64,000 nucleotides of DNA from assembly GCF_900996235.1 (NCBI RefSeq), contig NZ_CAAJGM010000252.1:124001-188000 (forward strand), read 5' to 3'. The translations under genes were made by a program, and so were the position numbers. Shown in pieces: positions 53,216-62,020 of this stretch. The first letter of the stretch is position 1; each line of letters opens with the position of its first letter. The notes under the pieces were generated by a model. The model was not told the DNA's origin, searched no databases, and worked only from the letters and a program-made list of their open reading frames with translations. Source of the stretch: Paraburkholderia sp. BCC1885 (GTDB taxonomy: Bacteria > Pseudomonadota > Gammaproteobacteria > Burkholderiales > Burkholderiaceae).

Positions 53216-54265
53216 ATGGAACAAAACGAACTGATTCTGGGCGTTGACACGCACCTGGATACGCATGTCGGGGCTGTAATCAGCGACACGGGCAGGCTTC
53301 TCGGAACTCTATCGGTAACAACCAACACGGCAGGATATCTCGACCTGCTGACATGGGCGAATTCGTTCGGCCCGTTACGCCGCGCCGGGGTTGAAGGGAC
53401 CGGCACCTACGGAGCGGGTTTGGCTCGCGTGCTGCGCGATCATGGGATCGAGGTGCTTGAAGTCAATCGTCCCGATCGCGCGATGCGCCGATCCAAAGGG
53501 AAGTCCGATCCCACTGACGCCGAAAACGCCGCACGTGCGGTCCTTGCCGGAAGGGCCACTGCTATTCCTAAGGAACAGTCTGGCGCCGCCGAGGCGATGC
53601 GCGCTGTCTCCGTTGCCAGGCGCAGTGCAGTCAAGGCAAAGACGCAGGCTATCAATCAATTACGGGCTTTGCTCGTGAGCGCTCCCCAGGAAATCCGTGA
53701 GCGTCTTCTGAAAGCGAAGACGGCGGAATGCGTTGAGGGTTGCGCCCGTCTTCGCTCGTTGGGCAAGACGCCAATGTTGCAAACGCTCACGACCACACTG
53801 CGTTTGCTGGCGAAGCGTTGGCTGACGCTCGCAGAAGAGCTCAAAGCACTCGATGCCATGCTTGACAGCCTCACCAGTCAGCATGCTAGGCGGGTTCGCG
53901 AAAGATTCGGCGTCGGCCCTCAGACCGCTGCGGTATTGGTTGCTGTGGCGGGAGACAATCCCGAACGCCTGAAAAACGAAGCTGCGCTGGCTGCACTCTG
54001 CGGCACAAGTCCGTTGCAGGCGTCGTCCGGCAAGACGGTCCGGCATCGTTTGAACAGGGGCGGCGACCGGTCCGCAAACAATGCCTTGTGGACCATCGCG
54101 ATGGTCCGCATGAGAAGCGATCCCCGGACCCGGGCTTACGTCGAGCGCCGGACGAAGGAGGGTATGTCCAACAAGGAAATTCACCGCTGCCTGAAGCGCT
54201 ATATCGTGAGGGAGCTGTACCCGCTCATCCTCGCCGATCTCGCCGATTCGACGGCTGCTGCTTGA
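53216..54265 (+). CDS. IS110-family transposase
   Basis: A 349-residue DEDD-type transposase that looks intact. VDTHLDTHVGAV at residues 10-21 holds the first acidic residues, KGKSDPTDAENAARAV near residue 100 the next, and the C-terminal transposase_20 domain includes GVGPQTAAVLVA and ALCGTSPLQASSGK, with the conserved Ser near the end. The ATG at 53216 is the natural start. IS110 elements are guided by a bridge RNA from their noncoding ends; the flanks here (52964-53215 and 54266-54283) may hold it. Confidence 0.92.
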   Translation: MEQNELILGVDTHLDTHVGAVISDTGRLLGTLSVTTNTAGYLDLLTWANSFGPLRRAGVEGTGTYGAGLARVLRDHGIEVLEVNRPDRAMRRSKGKSDPTDAENAARAVLAGRATAIPKEQSGAAEAMRAVSVARRSAVKAKTQAINQLRALLVSAPQEIRERLLKAKTAECVEGCARLRSLGKTPMLQTLTTTLRLLAKRWLTLAEELKALDAMLDSLTSQHARRVRERFGVGPQTAAVLVAVAGDNPERLKNEAALAALCGTSPLQASSGKTVRHRLNRGGDRSANNALWTIAMVRMRSDPRTRAYVERRTKEGMSNKEIHRCLKRYIVRELYPLILADLADSTAAA

Positions 54266-54270
54266 CATAG

Positions 54271-54496
54271 GAGCGTCAATTCGGTGATGGAGCGGTTCTT
54301 CCTGAACCTGAAAATGGAGCGCGTGTGGCAGCGTCGATACGCCAACCACGACGAGGCACGGCGCGACATCAACCAGTACATCGTCGGTTTCTACAACGCT
54401 GTACGCTTACATTCGACTTTGGGCTATCTGTCGCCCGTCGCCTACGAGGCGAAACCGACAGTGAAAGAACCTATCGGCCTGTCCGAAATAACTTGA
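54271..54496 (+). pseudogene. IS3-family transposase OrfB, 3' fragment
   Basis: The frame encodes NSVMERFFLNLKMERVWQRR followed by IVGFYNAVRLHSTLGYLSP, the C-terminal end of the IS3 integrase domain, and stops at 54496. The catalytic core is missing because the IS110 sequence lies directly upstream. Confidence 0.88.
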
Positions 54497-54504
54497 CCAC
54501 TACA

Positions 54505-55903
54505 GTTTGACACAATCCGGTGCGGCGCAACCGGCAATTTTTCGATACCGTTGCCCATCGTCATGCGGGTTGTGTTGAAATAATCGACCCGCCGCATTCC
54601 CGCTCGCACGACATCGCACATCCCAACCGCCCATGCCGCCGCAACCCGCATGCGACGCGTGAAGCAGCGTGTGCCAACCCGCACCGACAACCTTTGTTTT
54701 AATACAATCGGCCCGGCATTCGCTCCCTTGTTTTGACACAAAGCGAGGCGCGATGATCCGCGATTCGCCCCCGCCCGTCACGGTCACCATGCGATCTGTG
54801 CCGGAACGTCGCCGGTGCCGTTTTTCCCTTATGACCTCCTTCACATGGCTCATGTATCTGCGTGCGTAGACGGACACGTCGCACGCGAACGCGGCAACGC
54901 CGTCCCTTGTTTTGACACAAACGGACCGGGCAGCGGCCCAGGGACCCTATCTTTGTTTGACACAACAACCCCATGCGTGACGATCCGCCTTTGCGCTGGC
55001 CCCTTGTCGCTCACGATATCGCCCCCGTGCTGCAACGGCACCGGCGCTGTATCCATGGGTACTCTCGCATGCCGCGCATCATCCGGCTTGTGAAGACGCC
55101 GCCTGCCCCGTCGCATGCGGCCCGGCACGCCGTTCCTTGTTTTCACACAAGTGACCCCCAAGCGACATCCACGCACCCGTCTTTGTTTTGACACAAGGCC
55201 AATGCGATAGTCTCCGGCGGCAAACGCTCATGGTCACCGCGCGTTGTGTCGAGACAACCGCTTCGCCGGTTTACGTCCGCGCACCGCCTCTCACGTCGCA
55301 CAGCAGGGCCGGACCACGCTTGCCAGATCGGCCGCAGTCACTTTGTTTTGACACAAACCAGCCCGGTCAACCATCGACGTGCCGGGGACCACTCGGTATC
55401 CCCCGTGAGCCCCTCGCCCGGTCCCACCACCTGAATAAGCAACTCGGTTCTGGTCTATTACAGGCCTGCTTTGTTTGACACAAGGCCAACGGGATAGCCT
55501 CCAACGGCAACCGCTCCTGGTCACTGCGCGCGTTGTGTCGACACAACCGAATCCCGCCTTTCCTTATGCACGACGCCTCCCACGGAGGCACAGCAGGGCC
55601 GGTAAAAGCCCAGCCTGGCAGATCGCCCGCCATCGCCTTGTTTGACACCAAGTCACTCCGGTCGACGATCGACCTGCCCGAGCCACTCGGTATCACCCGC
55701 AAGCCCCGCGACTAGCCCCACTACCTGCATGAACAACTCGTTTCTGATCTATTGCAGGATAGGCTAGCGCCGGTTTTAGGCGCCCAGTGCATTTGTGATC
55801 GGGGAATTCGGCGAACAACCCAGAGACACCGTGTTACCACACCCGCCGGCGTGCAAAGCATCACTGCAGGAGTCGCATTCCGTTTCCCCATGCCCATCGT
55901 GTT
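54505..55903. other. Gene-free repeat region
   Basis: About 1.4 kb consist of the site array and its tandem units. The short frames that cross it translate the repeat itself (VSKQ, CQNKG) and are not genes. Confidence 0.65.
55183..55759. repeat. Tandem duplication of a ~288-bp unit
   Basis: The segment from 55183 to about 55470 is repeated from 55471 to about 55759 with divergence. Matching landmarks are GACACAAGGCCAA at 55190 and 55477, GCGTTGTGTCGA at 55242 and 55531, CAGCAGGGCCGG, CCACTCGGTATC and CTGGTCTATTACAGG against CTGATCTATTGCAGG. Each unit carries three TTGT...ACAA sites. Confidence 0.8.
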
Positions 55904-56665
55904 TCACTCATCAGGGCGACTCCGTCCGATCTCACCCAGCAGGACATCCCGGCACGCCAGCAGCTGCTCCACAATCCGTGGTCGTCCGACCGATGCAACA
56001 CGGACTGCCGGAGCCGGAATCGATATTGCAAAGCGTCCGAGAATCGTGTCAACGCCGACTGCAAGGGACACAATGCCGGGCGTCGTTTCGTTATCGTCCA
56101 CTGCATATCCCGTTCGCCTGACACGCTTCAATTCTTTCAGCAGTTCGTTGCCGTTCGCCCCTCCGGCGTCGGGCAATTGAAGCAGCGCCAGCGCCTCCTC
56201 GTCCGAGCCAAGCGCCAGGAGCGCCCGGCCTCCCGCCGTGGTCGCCAGCGGCAAATTTGCCCCCACGCGAGACACCACCCGCAACTCTCGCTCGGCAACC
56301 ACAACGTGAATGAACGCCAGTTCGTGGCTGCTGATCCGGCCAAGCGTCACCGTTTCGCCAATATCGTCGCTCAGCGACTGCAAATGCGGTGCCGCCACGG
56401 CAACCACATCGGTGTGCAACTTGCCGACCAGCCGCAGAAAGGCCGGCCCGAGCCGCACCCCGTCGGCGCGCCCGGTGCGCACGAGTTCCTCATCGGCCAG
56501 CGCCTTCACGATGCGCTGGACCGTGGAACGCGGCAGATCGACCGCCTTCGCGATCCCACCGAGGCTCATACCCTCCGGACGCCCACCCAGCACGTCAAGC
56601 ACGCGTGCCGCGCGCGCGATGACCTGAATGCCCTGCCCGCGCTCGCCTGCCAGATCATCATCCAT
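55904..56665 (-). CDS. IclR-family transcriptional regulator
   Basis: A 253-residue regulator. The N-terminal winged helix contains MSLGGIAKAVDLPRSTVQRIVKAL near residues 34-57, and the effector domain carries the IclR pattern from IGETVTLGRI to GIVSLAVGV. The ATG at 56665 follows a GGGGCGG stretch; a GTG at 56680 is possible. It is divergent from the efflux operon and probably controls it. Confidence 0.88.
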   Translation of the reverse strand: MDDDLAGERGQGIQVIARAARVLDVLGGRPEGMSLGGIAKAVDLPRSTVQRIVKALADEELVRTGRADGVRLGPAFLRLVGKLHTDVVAVAAPHLQSLSDDIGETVTLGRISSHELAFIHVVVAERELRVVSRVGANLPLATTAGGRALLALGSDEEALALLQLPDAGGANGNELLKELKRVRRTGYAVDDNETTPGIVSLAVGVDTILGRFAISIPAPAVRVASVGRPRIVEQLLACRDVLLGEIGRSRPDE

Positions 56666-56721
56666 CACTGCCGCCCCCACACCGCATTAGAAGTGTGACT
56701 CGATAATACCACGCCATAACC

Positions 56722-56812
56722 ACTATGCAATACATTGAATCGCATAGTAGAATTCACCAAAATCGAGTTTTGTACCGCAATACGGAACATTGAACCACAT
56801 AACGGTTCACGT
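56722..56812. promoter_or_regulatory. Candidate IclR operator region
   Basis: ACTATGC (56722-56728) and GCATAGT (56742-56748) form an inverted repeat with a 13-base spacer. GCAATAC followed by ATTGAA and CA(T/C)A occurs here and again near 56780-56805, so two related sites lie between the divergent genes. Confidence 0.55.
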
Positions 56813-56817
56813 CCGAC

Positions 56818-58434
56818 ATGCCACCGATGACTACGACCACCCCATCACCGCTCGCGCCACCGCCTCCTGCCGCGCAACCGTTCTCCGCCCGACTGGCAAT
56901 GGGTCTTGTCGGCGTGCTGATCGCCGCGCTTACCTCCGGGCTGAATGACCGCGTGACCGACATCGCCCTCGTCGACGTGCGCGGTGTGCTCGGTATCGAT
57001 CACGATGCCGGCAGCTGGTTCAGCAGCGCGTATGAAGCTGCCGAGGTCTCGGCGATGATGCTGTCCGCCTGGTTCGCCGTCACTCTCTCGATCCGGCGCT
57101 TCGCGATCGCGGTCGTGCTGCTGTTCGCGCTCGCGGGCAGCGTGTTTCCGCTCGTCCACACCTATCCGGCACTGATCGCGATGCGCATCGTGCAGGGGCT
57201 GCTCGGCGGCATGCTGCCGCCGCTGCTGATGACCGTCGCGCTGCGCTTCCTGCCGCCGCCGGTGAGACTCTACGGGCTCAGCGCCTATGCCCTGACCGCG
57301 ACCTTCGGGCCGAACCTCGCGATGCCGCTCGCCGGCCTGTGGACCGACCTGGTCGGCTGGCGCTACGTGTACTGGCAGGTCATTCCGCTGTGCGCGGCTG
57401 CCGCCGCGATGATCGCGTACGGACTGCCGCAGGATCCGCTGCGTCTCGAACGCTTCCGGCAGTTCAACTGGGTCGGTGTCGTGACCGGCTGTAGCGGTGT
57501 CGCAGTGCTGGTCGTCGCACTGACCCAGGGCGAGCGCCTCGACTGGTTCGATTCGCCGCTGATCTGCGCGCTGCTTGCCTCAAGCGCCGTGGCGCTGATC
57601 CTGTTCGGCGTCAACGAATGGCATCACCGGCTTCCGCTTTTCAAGCTACAGATTCTCGGGCGCCGCAATTTCTCCCACGGACTCATCACGCTGTCGGGCC
57701 TGCTGATCCTGTTCATGGCCGGCTCGGCACTGCCTGCGGAGTTCCTCTCCGACGTCCGGGACCTGCGCCCGCTGCAAATCGGGCCGCTCGCGCTGTGCAT
57801 CGCGATTCCGCAACTCATTGCCGCGCCCGCCGCCGCGACGCTATGCAACATCGCACGTCTCGACAGCCGCTTCGTGCTCGGTTCGGGGCTTGTCCTGCTC
57901 GCCGCATCCTGTGTCGCCGGTTCGCTGCTCACGTCCGCATGGTCATCCAACAACTTTTATCTGATCCAGGCCCTGCAGGCGCTTGGCCAGCCGCTCTCAG
58001 TCGTACCAATCCTGATGGGCGCAACCAGCACCGTGCTGCCGCCCGAAGGACCCTTTGCGTCGGCGATGTTCAACACGGTCCGCGGGCTCGCCACGGTGGT
58101 CGGCTCGGCACTCGTCGAAACGGTTATCGCGCATCGCGACCGGTTCCACTCGGCCATGCTGCTCGACAACGTCGGCAACCGCACCGCCCTGCTGCATCAG
58201 GCGCCGGCCAGCATTGGCCATCATGCCGTACCGTTTTCAGGCATCGCGTCCACCGCGGACTCAGGCGCGCTCGCCGTATTCAGCGCGCAAATTCACGGCC
58301 AGGTGCTGACGATGAGCATCGCCGACCTGTACCTGATCCTCGCCGGTGTCGCACTTGTACTGATCGTCGTGATGCTGCTCCTGCCCGTCCGGGCCTGGCC
58401 CCCCGGCGCGCTGCCACGTCAGCCGTCCCATTAA
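56818..58434 (+). CDS. MFS efflux pump, DHA2 (EmrB-like) family
   Basis: A 538-residue drug:proton antiporter with 14 hydrophobic segments. The sequence after helix 1 (DRVTDIALVDVRGVLGIDHDAGSWFSSAYEAAEV) corresponds to the region containing motif D1 of DHA2 pumps, and SVVPILMGATSTVLPPEGPFASAMFN is typical of the C-terminal half. With the following HlyD-type adaptor and NodT-type outer membrane factor it forms a complete tripartite pump. The ATG at 56818 has weak upstream pairing. Confidence 0.87.
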   Translation: MPPMTTTTPSPLAPPPPAAQPFSARLAMGLVGVLIAALTSGLNDRVTDIALVDVRGVLGIDHDAGSWFSSAYEAAEVSAMMLSAWFAVTLSIRRFAIAVVLLFALAGSVFPLVHTYPALIAMRIVQGLLGGMLPPLLMTVALRFLPPPVRLYGLSAYALTATFGPNLAMPLAGLWTDLVGWRYVYWQVIPLCAAAAAMIAYGLPQDPLRLERFRQFNWVGVVTGCSGVAVLVVALTQGERLDWFDSPLICALLASSAVALILFGVNEWHHRLPLFKLQILGRRNFSHGLITLSGLLILFMAGSALPAEFLSDVRDLRPLQIGPLALCIAIPQLIAAPAAATLCNIARLDSRFVLGSGLVLLAASCVAGSLLTSAWSSNNFYLIQALQALGQPLSVVPILMGATSTVLPPEGPFASAMFNTVRGLATVVGSALVETVIAHRDRFHSAMLLDNVGNRTALLHQAPASIGHHAVPFSGIASTADSGALAVFSAQIHGQVLTMSIADLYLILAGVALVLIVVMLLLPVRAWPPGALPRQPSH

Positions 58435-58448
58435 CACCGAGTCCCGTC

Positions 58449-59489
58449 ATGAAAAATCCCATACTTCGTGCAGCGGTGGCGCTGGCCGTCATCGTCTTCA
58501 TCGGGCTTGCCGTATTCCACTTCGCACAGCCGTCCACGGGCAGTGAACAGTCGACCGATGACGCGACGCTCGCGGCCGATTACACTCTCGTCGCGCCTCG
58601 CGTGCGCGGCCAGATCGCCCAGGTCCTCGTCGAAGACAACCAGTCCGTCAAGGCTGGCGACCTGCTGGCCGTCATCGACGACCGCGACTACCAGACCGCG
58701 CTGCAAGGCGCGGCAGCGGATCTCGCCGCCGCGCAGGCCCGCCAGGCCACGCTCGATGCGCAATTGCAGCGTCAGCAGGACGTGATCCGCCAGGCCACTG
58801 CAACCGTGACGGCCGATCAGGCGTCGGTGTCGTTCGCGCAGCAGAACGCGGCGCGTTACCGCCGGCTGGCCGCCGACGGCACCGGCACCATCGAGGACCA
58901 GCAACGCAACGACGCCACGCTGAACCAGCAAACGGCACTGCGCGAGCGCGACTCGGCCGCACTCGATACCAACCGGCAACAACTGACCGTACTCGCCGCC
59001 CAGCGCAACGAGGCCGCCGCCGCCATGGAACGTGCGCAGCACGCGCTCGAGCAGGCGCGACTGAACCTGTCGTACACGAAGATCGTCGCCCCCGTTGACG
59101 GTGTCGTCGGCCAGCGCTCGGTGCGCGTCGGCGCATACGTCGACGCCGGCACGATGCTGCTCGCCATCGTCCCGCTGCAGCAGATCTATGTGGTCGCGAA
59201 CTACCGCGAAACGCAGCTTGCGCAGGTACGCGCCGGGCAACCGGCACGCATCACCGTCGACGGACTGCCCGGCGCCACGTTCCGCGGCCAAGTGGACAGC
59301 ATCGCGCCGGCCACCGGGTTGACCTTCGCGCCGATCGCGCCAGACAACGCCACGGGCAACTTCACCAAGGTCGTCCAGCGACTGCCCGTCAAGATCTTGC
59401 TCGACGCCGGTCAGCCGCAGATGGACCGTCTGCGCGTCGGCATGTCGGTAATTCCGCGCATCGACACGCGTGCGGACCCGAAGGAGTAA
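58449..59489 (+). CDS. HlyD/EmrA-family membrane fusion protein
   Basis: A 346-residue periplasmic adaptor anchored by an N-terminal helix (residues 7-26, AAVALAVIVFIGLAVFHFAQ). The lipoyl halves are VAPRVRGQIAQVLVEDNQSVKAGDLLAVID near residue 48 and LSYTKIVAPVDGVVGQRSVRVGAYV near residue 200, with a coiled-coil hairpin between. The gene starts 14 bases after the pump gene. A longer open frame that begins at 57618 is a frame shadow of the pump gene. Confidence 0.9.
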   Translation: MKNPILRAAVALAVIVFIGLAVFHFAQPSTGSEQSTDDATLAADYTLVAPRVRGQIAQVLVEDNQSVKAGDLLAVIDDRDYQTALQGAAADLAAAQARQATLDAQLQRQQDVIRQATATVTADQASVSFAQQNAARYRRLAADGTGTIEDQQRNDATLNQQTALRERDSAALDTNRQQLTVLAAQRNEAAAAMERAQHALEQARLNLSYTKIVAPVDGVVGQRSVRVGAYVDAGTMLLAIVPLQQIYVVANYRETQLAQVRAGQPARITVDGLPGATFRGQVDSIAPATGLTFAPIAPDNATGNFTKVVQRLPVKILLDAGQPQMDRLRVGMSVIPRIDTRADPKE

Positions 59490-59495
59490 GCCACC

Positions 59496-61052
59496 ATGCA
59501 AAACCCTCACTCTGCACCGCGGCGTCGGTACGCGTCCGCACTCGTCGCCGTCGCGGCCACCGTGCTGCTCGGCGCGTGCGCGGTCGGCCCGGATTACGTG
59601 AAGCCCGAACCGCAGCTTCCCCAGACATGGGACATGCACGACCAGCCCGGCAACCCCAGCCATCCGGTCGCGCTGCCTGCCGGAGAGGCCGCCGATCCGC
59701 AATGGTGGAAGCAGTTCAACGACCCTGAACTCGATGCGCTGGAGCAGCGCGCCGTCACGGGCAACCTCGACATCCAGGTCGCCGCCAGCCGGCTGCAGCA
59801 AAGTCGCACGGCGCGCCGGATCGTCGGCGCGCAGGCGCTGCCCTCCGTCGGCGCGAACGCGAACTACCAGCGTACCGGCGCAAGCTCGACCGGCCTGATG
59901 AGCCTGCTCGGTGTGTCGAACCCACCCGCTTCGCAGATGGCAAATGGCACCGGCTACGGCAACTCGGGCATAGAGGGCAACGACGTGAGCGAACCGTTCA
60001 ACCTGTACCAGTACGGCTTCGACGCGTCGTGGGAACTCGACCTGTGGGGCCGCACGCGCCGGCAGGTCGAGGCGGCCGATGCGCTCGCGCAGGCGAGCGA
60101 TGAAACGCGTCACGAGACCATCCTCGCCGTCGTCGCCGAAACCGCAGCCGACTATGTGCAACTGCGCGCGAGTCAGGCCTCGCTCAACACCGCCACGCAG
60201 ATGCTCGACCTGGCGCGCCTTTCGCTCGAACTGACGCAGCGCCGTCGCGCGGACGGCGCTGCGACCGACCTGGACGTGACCAGCGCCCAGACGCTGGTGT
60301 CGTCGCTCGACGCCGCGCTGCCGCCGCTGCGCCAGCAGAACGCGCAGTTGATCAACGCACTCGGTCTGCTGCTCGCCCAGCCACCCGGCGCGCTCGCGCA
60401 GGAACTCGACACCGCGCAGCCGGTGCCGCCGGTGCCTGCCGCCATTCCTGTCGAAGTGCCCTCCGTCCTCGCGCGGCGACGCCCCGACATCCGCCGAGCG
60501 GATGCGCTGCTGCACGCGGCGACGGCCAGCATCGGCGTGGCCAAAGCGGATTTCTATCCGAGCGTCACGCTGTCGGGCAGCTTCGGGATGCAGTCGATGT
60601 CGTTCGCATCGGTCGGCACGTGGGCTGCACGCCAGTTTGCGATCGGTCCCACGCTCAGCCTGCCGATTTTCGAAGGGGGGAAACTGCGCGCCCAGCTGAA
60701 TCTGCGTGAGGCGCAGCAGCAGGAAGCCGCGCTCGCGTATCAGCATACGGTGTTGGGTGCCTGGAACGAGATCGACGACACGCTGTCGTCGCTCTCGACG
60801 GAGCAGCAGCGGCACACGAGCCTGGTGGCAAACGTGGCGCAGAGCCGCCATGCCTGGCAGCTGGCGATGTCGCGCTACGAGGCGGGCGCCGGCACACAAC
60901 TCGACGTGCGCGCGGCACAACGAACCCTGCTCGCGGCACAACTCGAATGGATACGCAGCAACGCGGACGTGTCGCTGAGCGCGATACGCCTATACAAGGC
61001 GCTTGGCGGTGGCTGGGAAAGCGCTGGCGAAACCCCACTCGCCGCACGCTGA
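59496..61052 (+). CDS. Outer membrane efflux lipoprotein (NodT/OprM type)
   Basis: A 518-residue TolC-like outer membrane factor. The signal sequence ends in the lipobox LLGAC (Cys near residue 28) followed by AVGPDYVKPE, typical of the NodT group. Two OEP repeats cover residues 70-290 and 300-500, with the usual WELDLWGRTRRQVEAA and RRPDIRRADALL motifs. It starts 6 bases after the adaptor gene and completes the pump. Confidence 0.93.
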   Translation: MQNPHSAPRRRYASALVAVAATVLLGACAVGPDYVKPEPQLPQTWDMHDQPGNPSHPVALPAGEAADPQWWKQFNDPELDALEQRAVTGNLDIQVAASRLQQSRTARRIVGAQALPSVGANANYQRTGASSTGLMSLLGVSNPPASQMANGTGYGNSGIEGNDVSEPFNLYQYGFDASWELDLWGRTRRQVEAADALAQASDETRHETILAVVAETAADYVQLRASQASLNTATQMLDLARLSLELTQRRRADGAATDLDVTSAQTLVSSLDAALPPLRQQNAQLINALGLLLAQPPGALAQELDTAQPVPPVPAAIPVEVPSVLARRRPDIRRADALLHAATASIGVAKADFYPSVTLSGSFGMQSMSFASVGTWAARQFAIGPTLSLPIFEGGKLRAQLNLREAQQQEAALAYQHTVLGAWNEIDDTLSSLSTEQQRHTSLVANVAQSRHAWQLAMSRYEAGAGTQLDVRAAQRTLLAAQLEWIRSNADVSLSAIRLYKALGGGWESAGETPLAAR

Positions 61053-61395
61053 CCCAGCCGGGTGGTCAACAGCGGCGTATAGCCCCCCATCGCACTATGC
61101 TGCTCAGGGAAATGCTGCGGTCGTTATTGGATGAAGCCGGTATGACCGAATTGCATCGGTCCGAATGCAGTGCGTAGTGCCCGATTTTCGCCTGCGCGAT
61201 ATCGACCGACAGCCTTCGGTTTTGTGGTCAACTCCACGAAGGGTAACTACCTCGTCGCGACCAGAGGAATACCCTTGGAAAGCGGCATAGGACAGTGGGA
61301 GCGGCACAGGGATTCCGCGCCGCGGCACAACCCATTTTCCGACCCGAAGCGCATTCCCGTATTCGTGACATCAACCTGCAGGAAGGCCCTCTATC
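61053..61395. other. Intergenic region before the stress protein gene
   Basis: No gene is recognised in these 343 bases; the short frames lack codon structure. They probably contain the end of the efflux operon and the promoter of the next gene. Confidence 0.4.
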
Positions 61396-61851
61396 ATGTT
61401 CAACACCCTTCTCGTCCCTCTGGACGGCACCCTCCAGAGCGACCACGTCATCGATCTGGCCAGCGGTGTGGCAGCGCGAGGTACTGCGACGGTACACCTT
61501 CTATGCGTCGTTGACCCATCGTACGCGCTGTGTTCAAGTGACGAAGGCGGCATCGCATCCGACGGACTAACATACCCTCCCGCACAAATAGAAACATCAC
61601 TGGCACGATCCGCCCTGGATAAAGCAACCGCACACCTTGCAGGCCAGGGTCTCAAGGTAGAGCAGCATCTTTACGCGGGACATCCGGCCGAAATCATCAT
61701 CGAACAGGCCCGTCGTCTGGCTGCCGATGTCATTGTCATGGGGCATCATCATCTGTCCAGGCTACGCCGTTGGGCAAATCCATCGACTGCCGGAGAGGTG
61801 ATTGAACGGTCTCCCTGCGCGGTATTGATCTCAACCCGGGACAAGCGTTAA
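61396..61851 (+). CDS. Universal stress protein (UspA family)
   Basis: A 151-residue protein with the Usp fold. FNTLLVPLDGT at the N-terminus holds the conserved Asp; near residue 115, VIVMGHHHLSRLRRWANPSTAGEVIERSPCAVLI corresponds to the ATP-binding G-x2-G-x9-G(S/T) loop, but with GHHH in place of the usual GSRG/GTHG, so nucleotide binding may be altered. Confidence 0.85.
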   Translation: MFNTLLVPLDGTLQSDHVIDLASGVAARGTATVHLLCVVDPSYALCSSDEGGIASDGLTYPPAQIETSLARSALDKATAHLAGQGLKVEQHLYAGHPAEIIIEQARRLAADVIVMGHHHLSRLRRWANPSTAGEVIERSPCAVLISTRDKR

Positions 61852-62020
61852 CCGGCAAGGATTTCCTGTTCAATGACGCGACTGCGGCCTCTGCCCATCT
61901 TGCGTCAGGCCAGCACTTCAGCAACGTTGCGATCTCCAGCCATGAAGCAGCGAAGTTGCCGAAATTCCATTAATTTGCTCACCCTTCGGATTTGTTCCGC
62001 ACTTGAAACGAAGATGCGGC

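Larger units (their letters stand above)
52964..54504. mobile_element. IS3-family element remnant containing an IS110 insertion
   Basis: The left end (TGTGATGGTC... CGGACAGG, from 52964) and the right end (CCTGTCCG...CCACTACA, to 54503) are imperfect terminal inverted repeats of IS3-family type. Inside, only the last part of the IS3 transposase remains (54271-54496); the rest is replaced by an IS110 transposase gene. Both flanks carry TTTGACACAATCCGGTGC. Confidence 0.7.
52890..55651. repeat. Array of about 15 TTGTTTTGACACAA-type sites
   Basis: TTGTTTTGACACAA or close variants occur at 52890, 52938, 54505 (partial), 54570, 54694, 54728, 54907, 54953, 55137, 55183, 55244, 55343, 55471, 55533 and 55638. 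The member at 55533, TTGTGTCGACACAA, is a perfect palindrome; the others keep the TTGT...ACAA ends. Spacings of 46-47 bases recur three times and of 61-62 twice. All exact copies are in the same orientation and no gene lies among them apart from the inserted IS. The array follows the ParB-like operon. Confidence 0.85.

Noticed and set aside
52890..55651. CRISPR array
   Set aside because: The repeats are only 14 bases, vary in sequence, and are separated by 20-170 bases that are themselves related; no cas genes are present.
57618..58448. N-terminal extension of the HlyD-type adaptor
   Set aside because: The frame is open, but it overlaps the pump gene and encodes Arg/Pro-rich sequence; the adaptor's membrane anchor begins at 58449.
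58431..60941. 836-residue ORF on the minus strand
   Set aside because: It is antisense to the adaptor and outer membrane factor genes and is a shadow frame.
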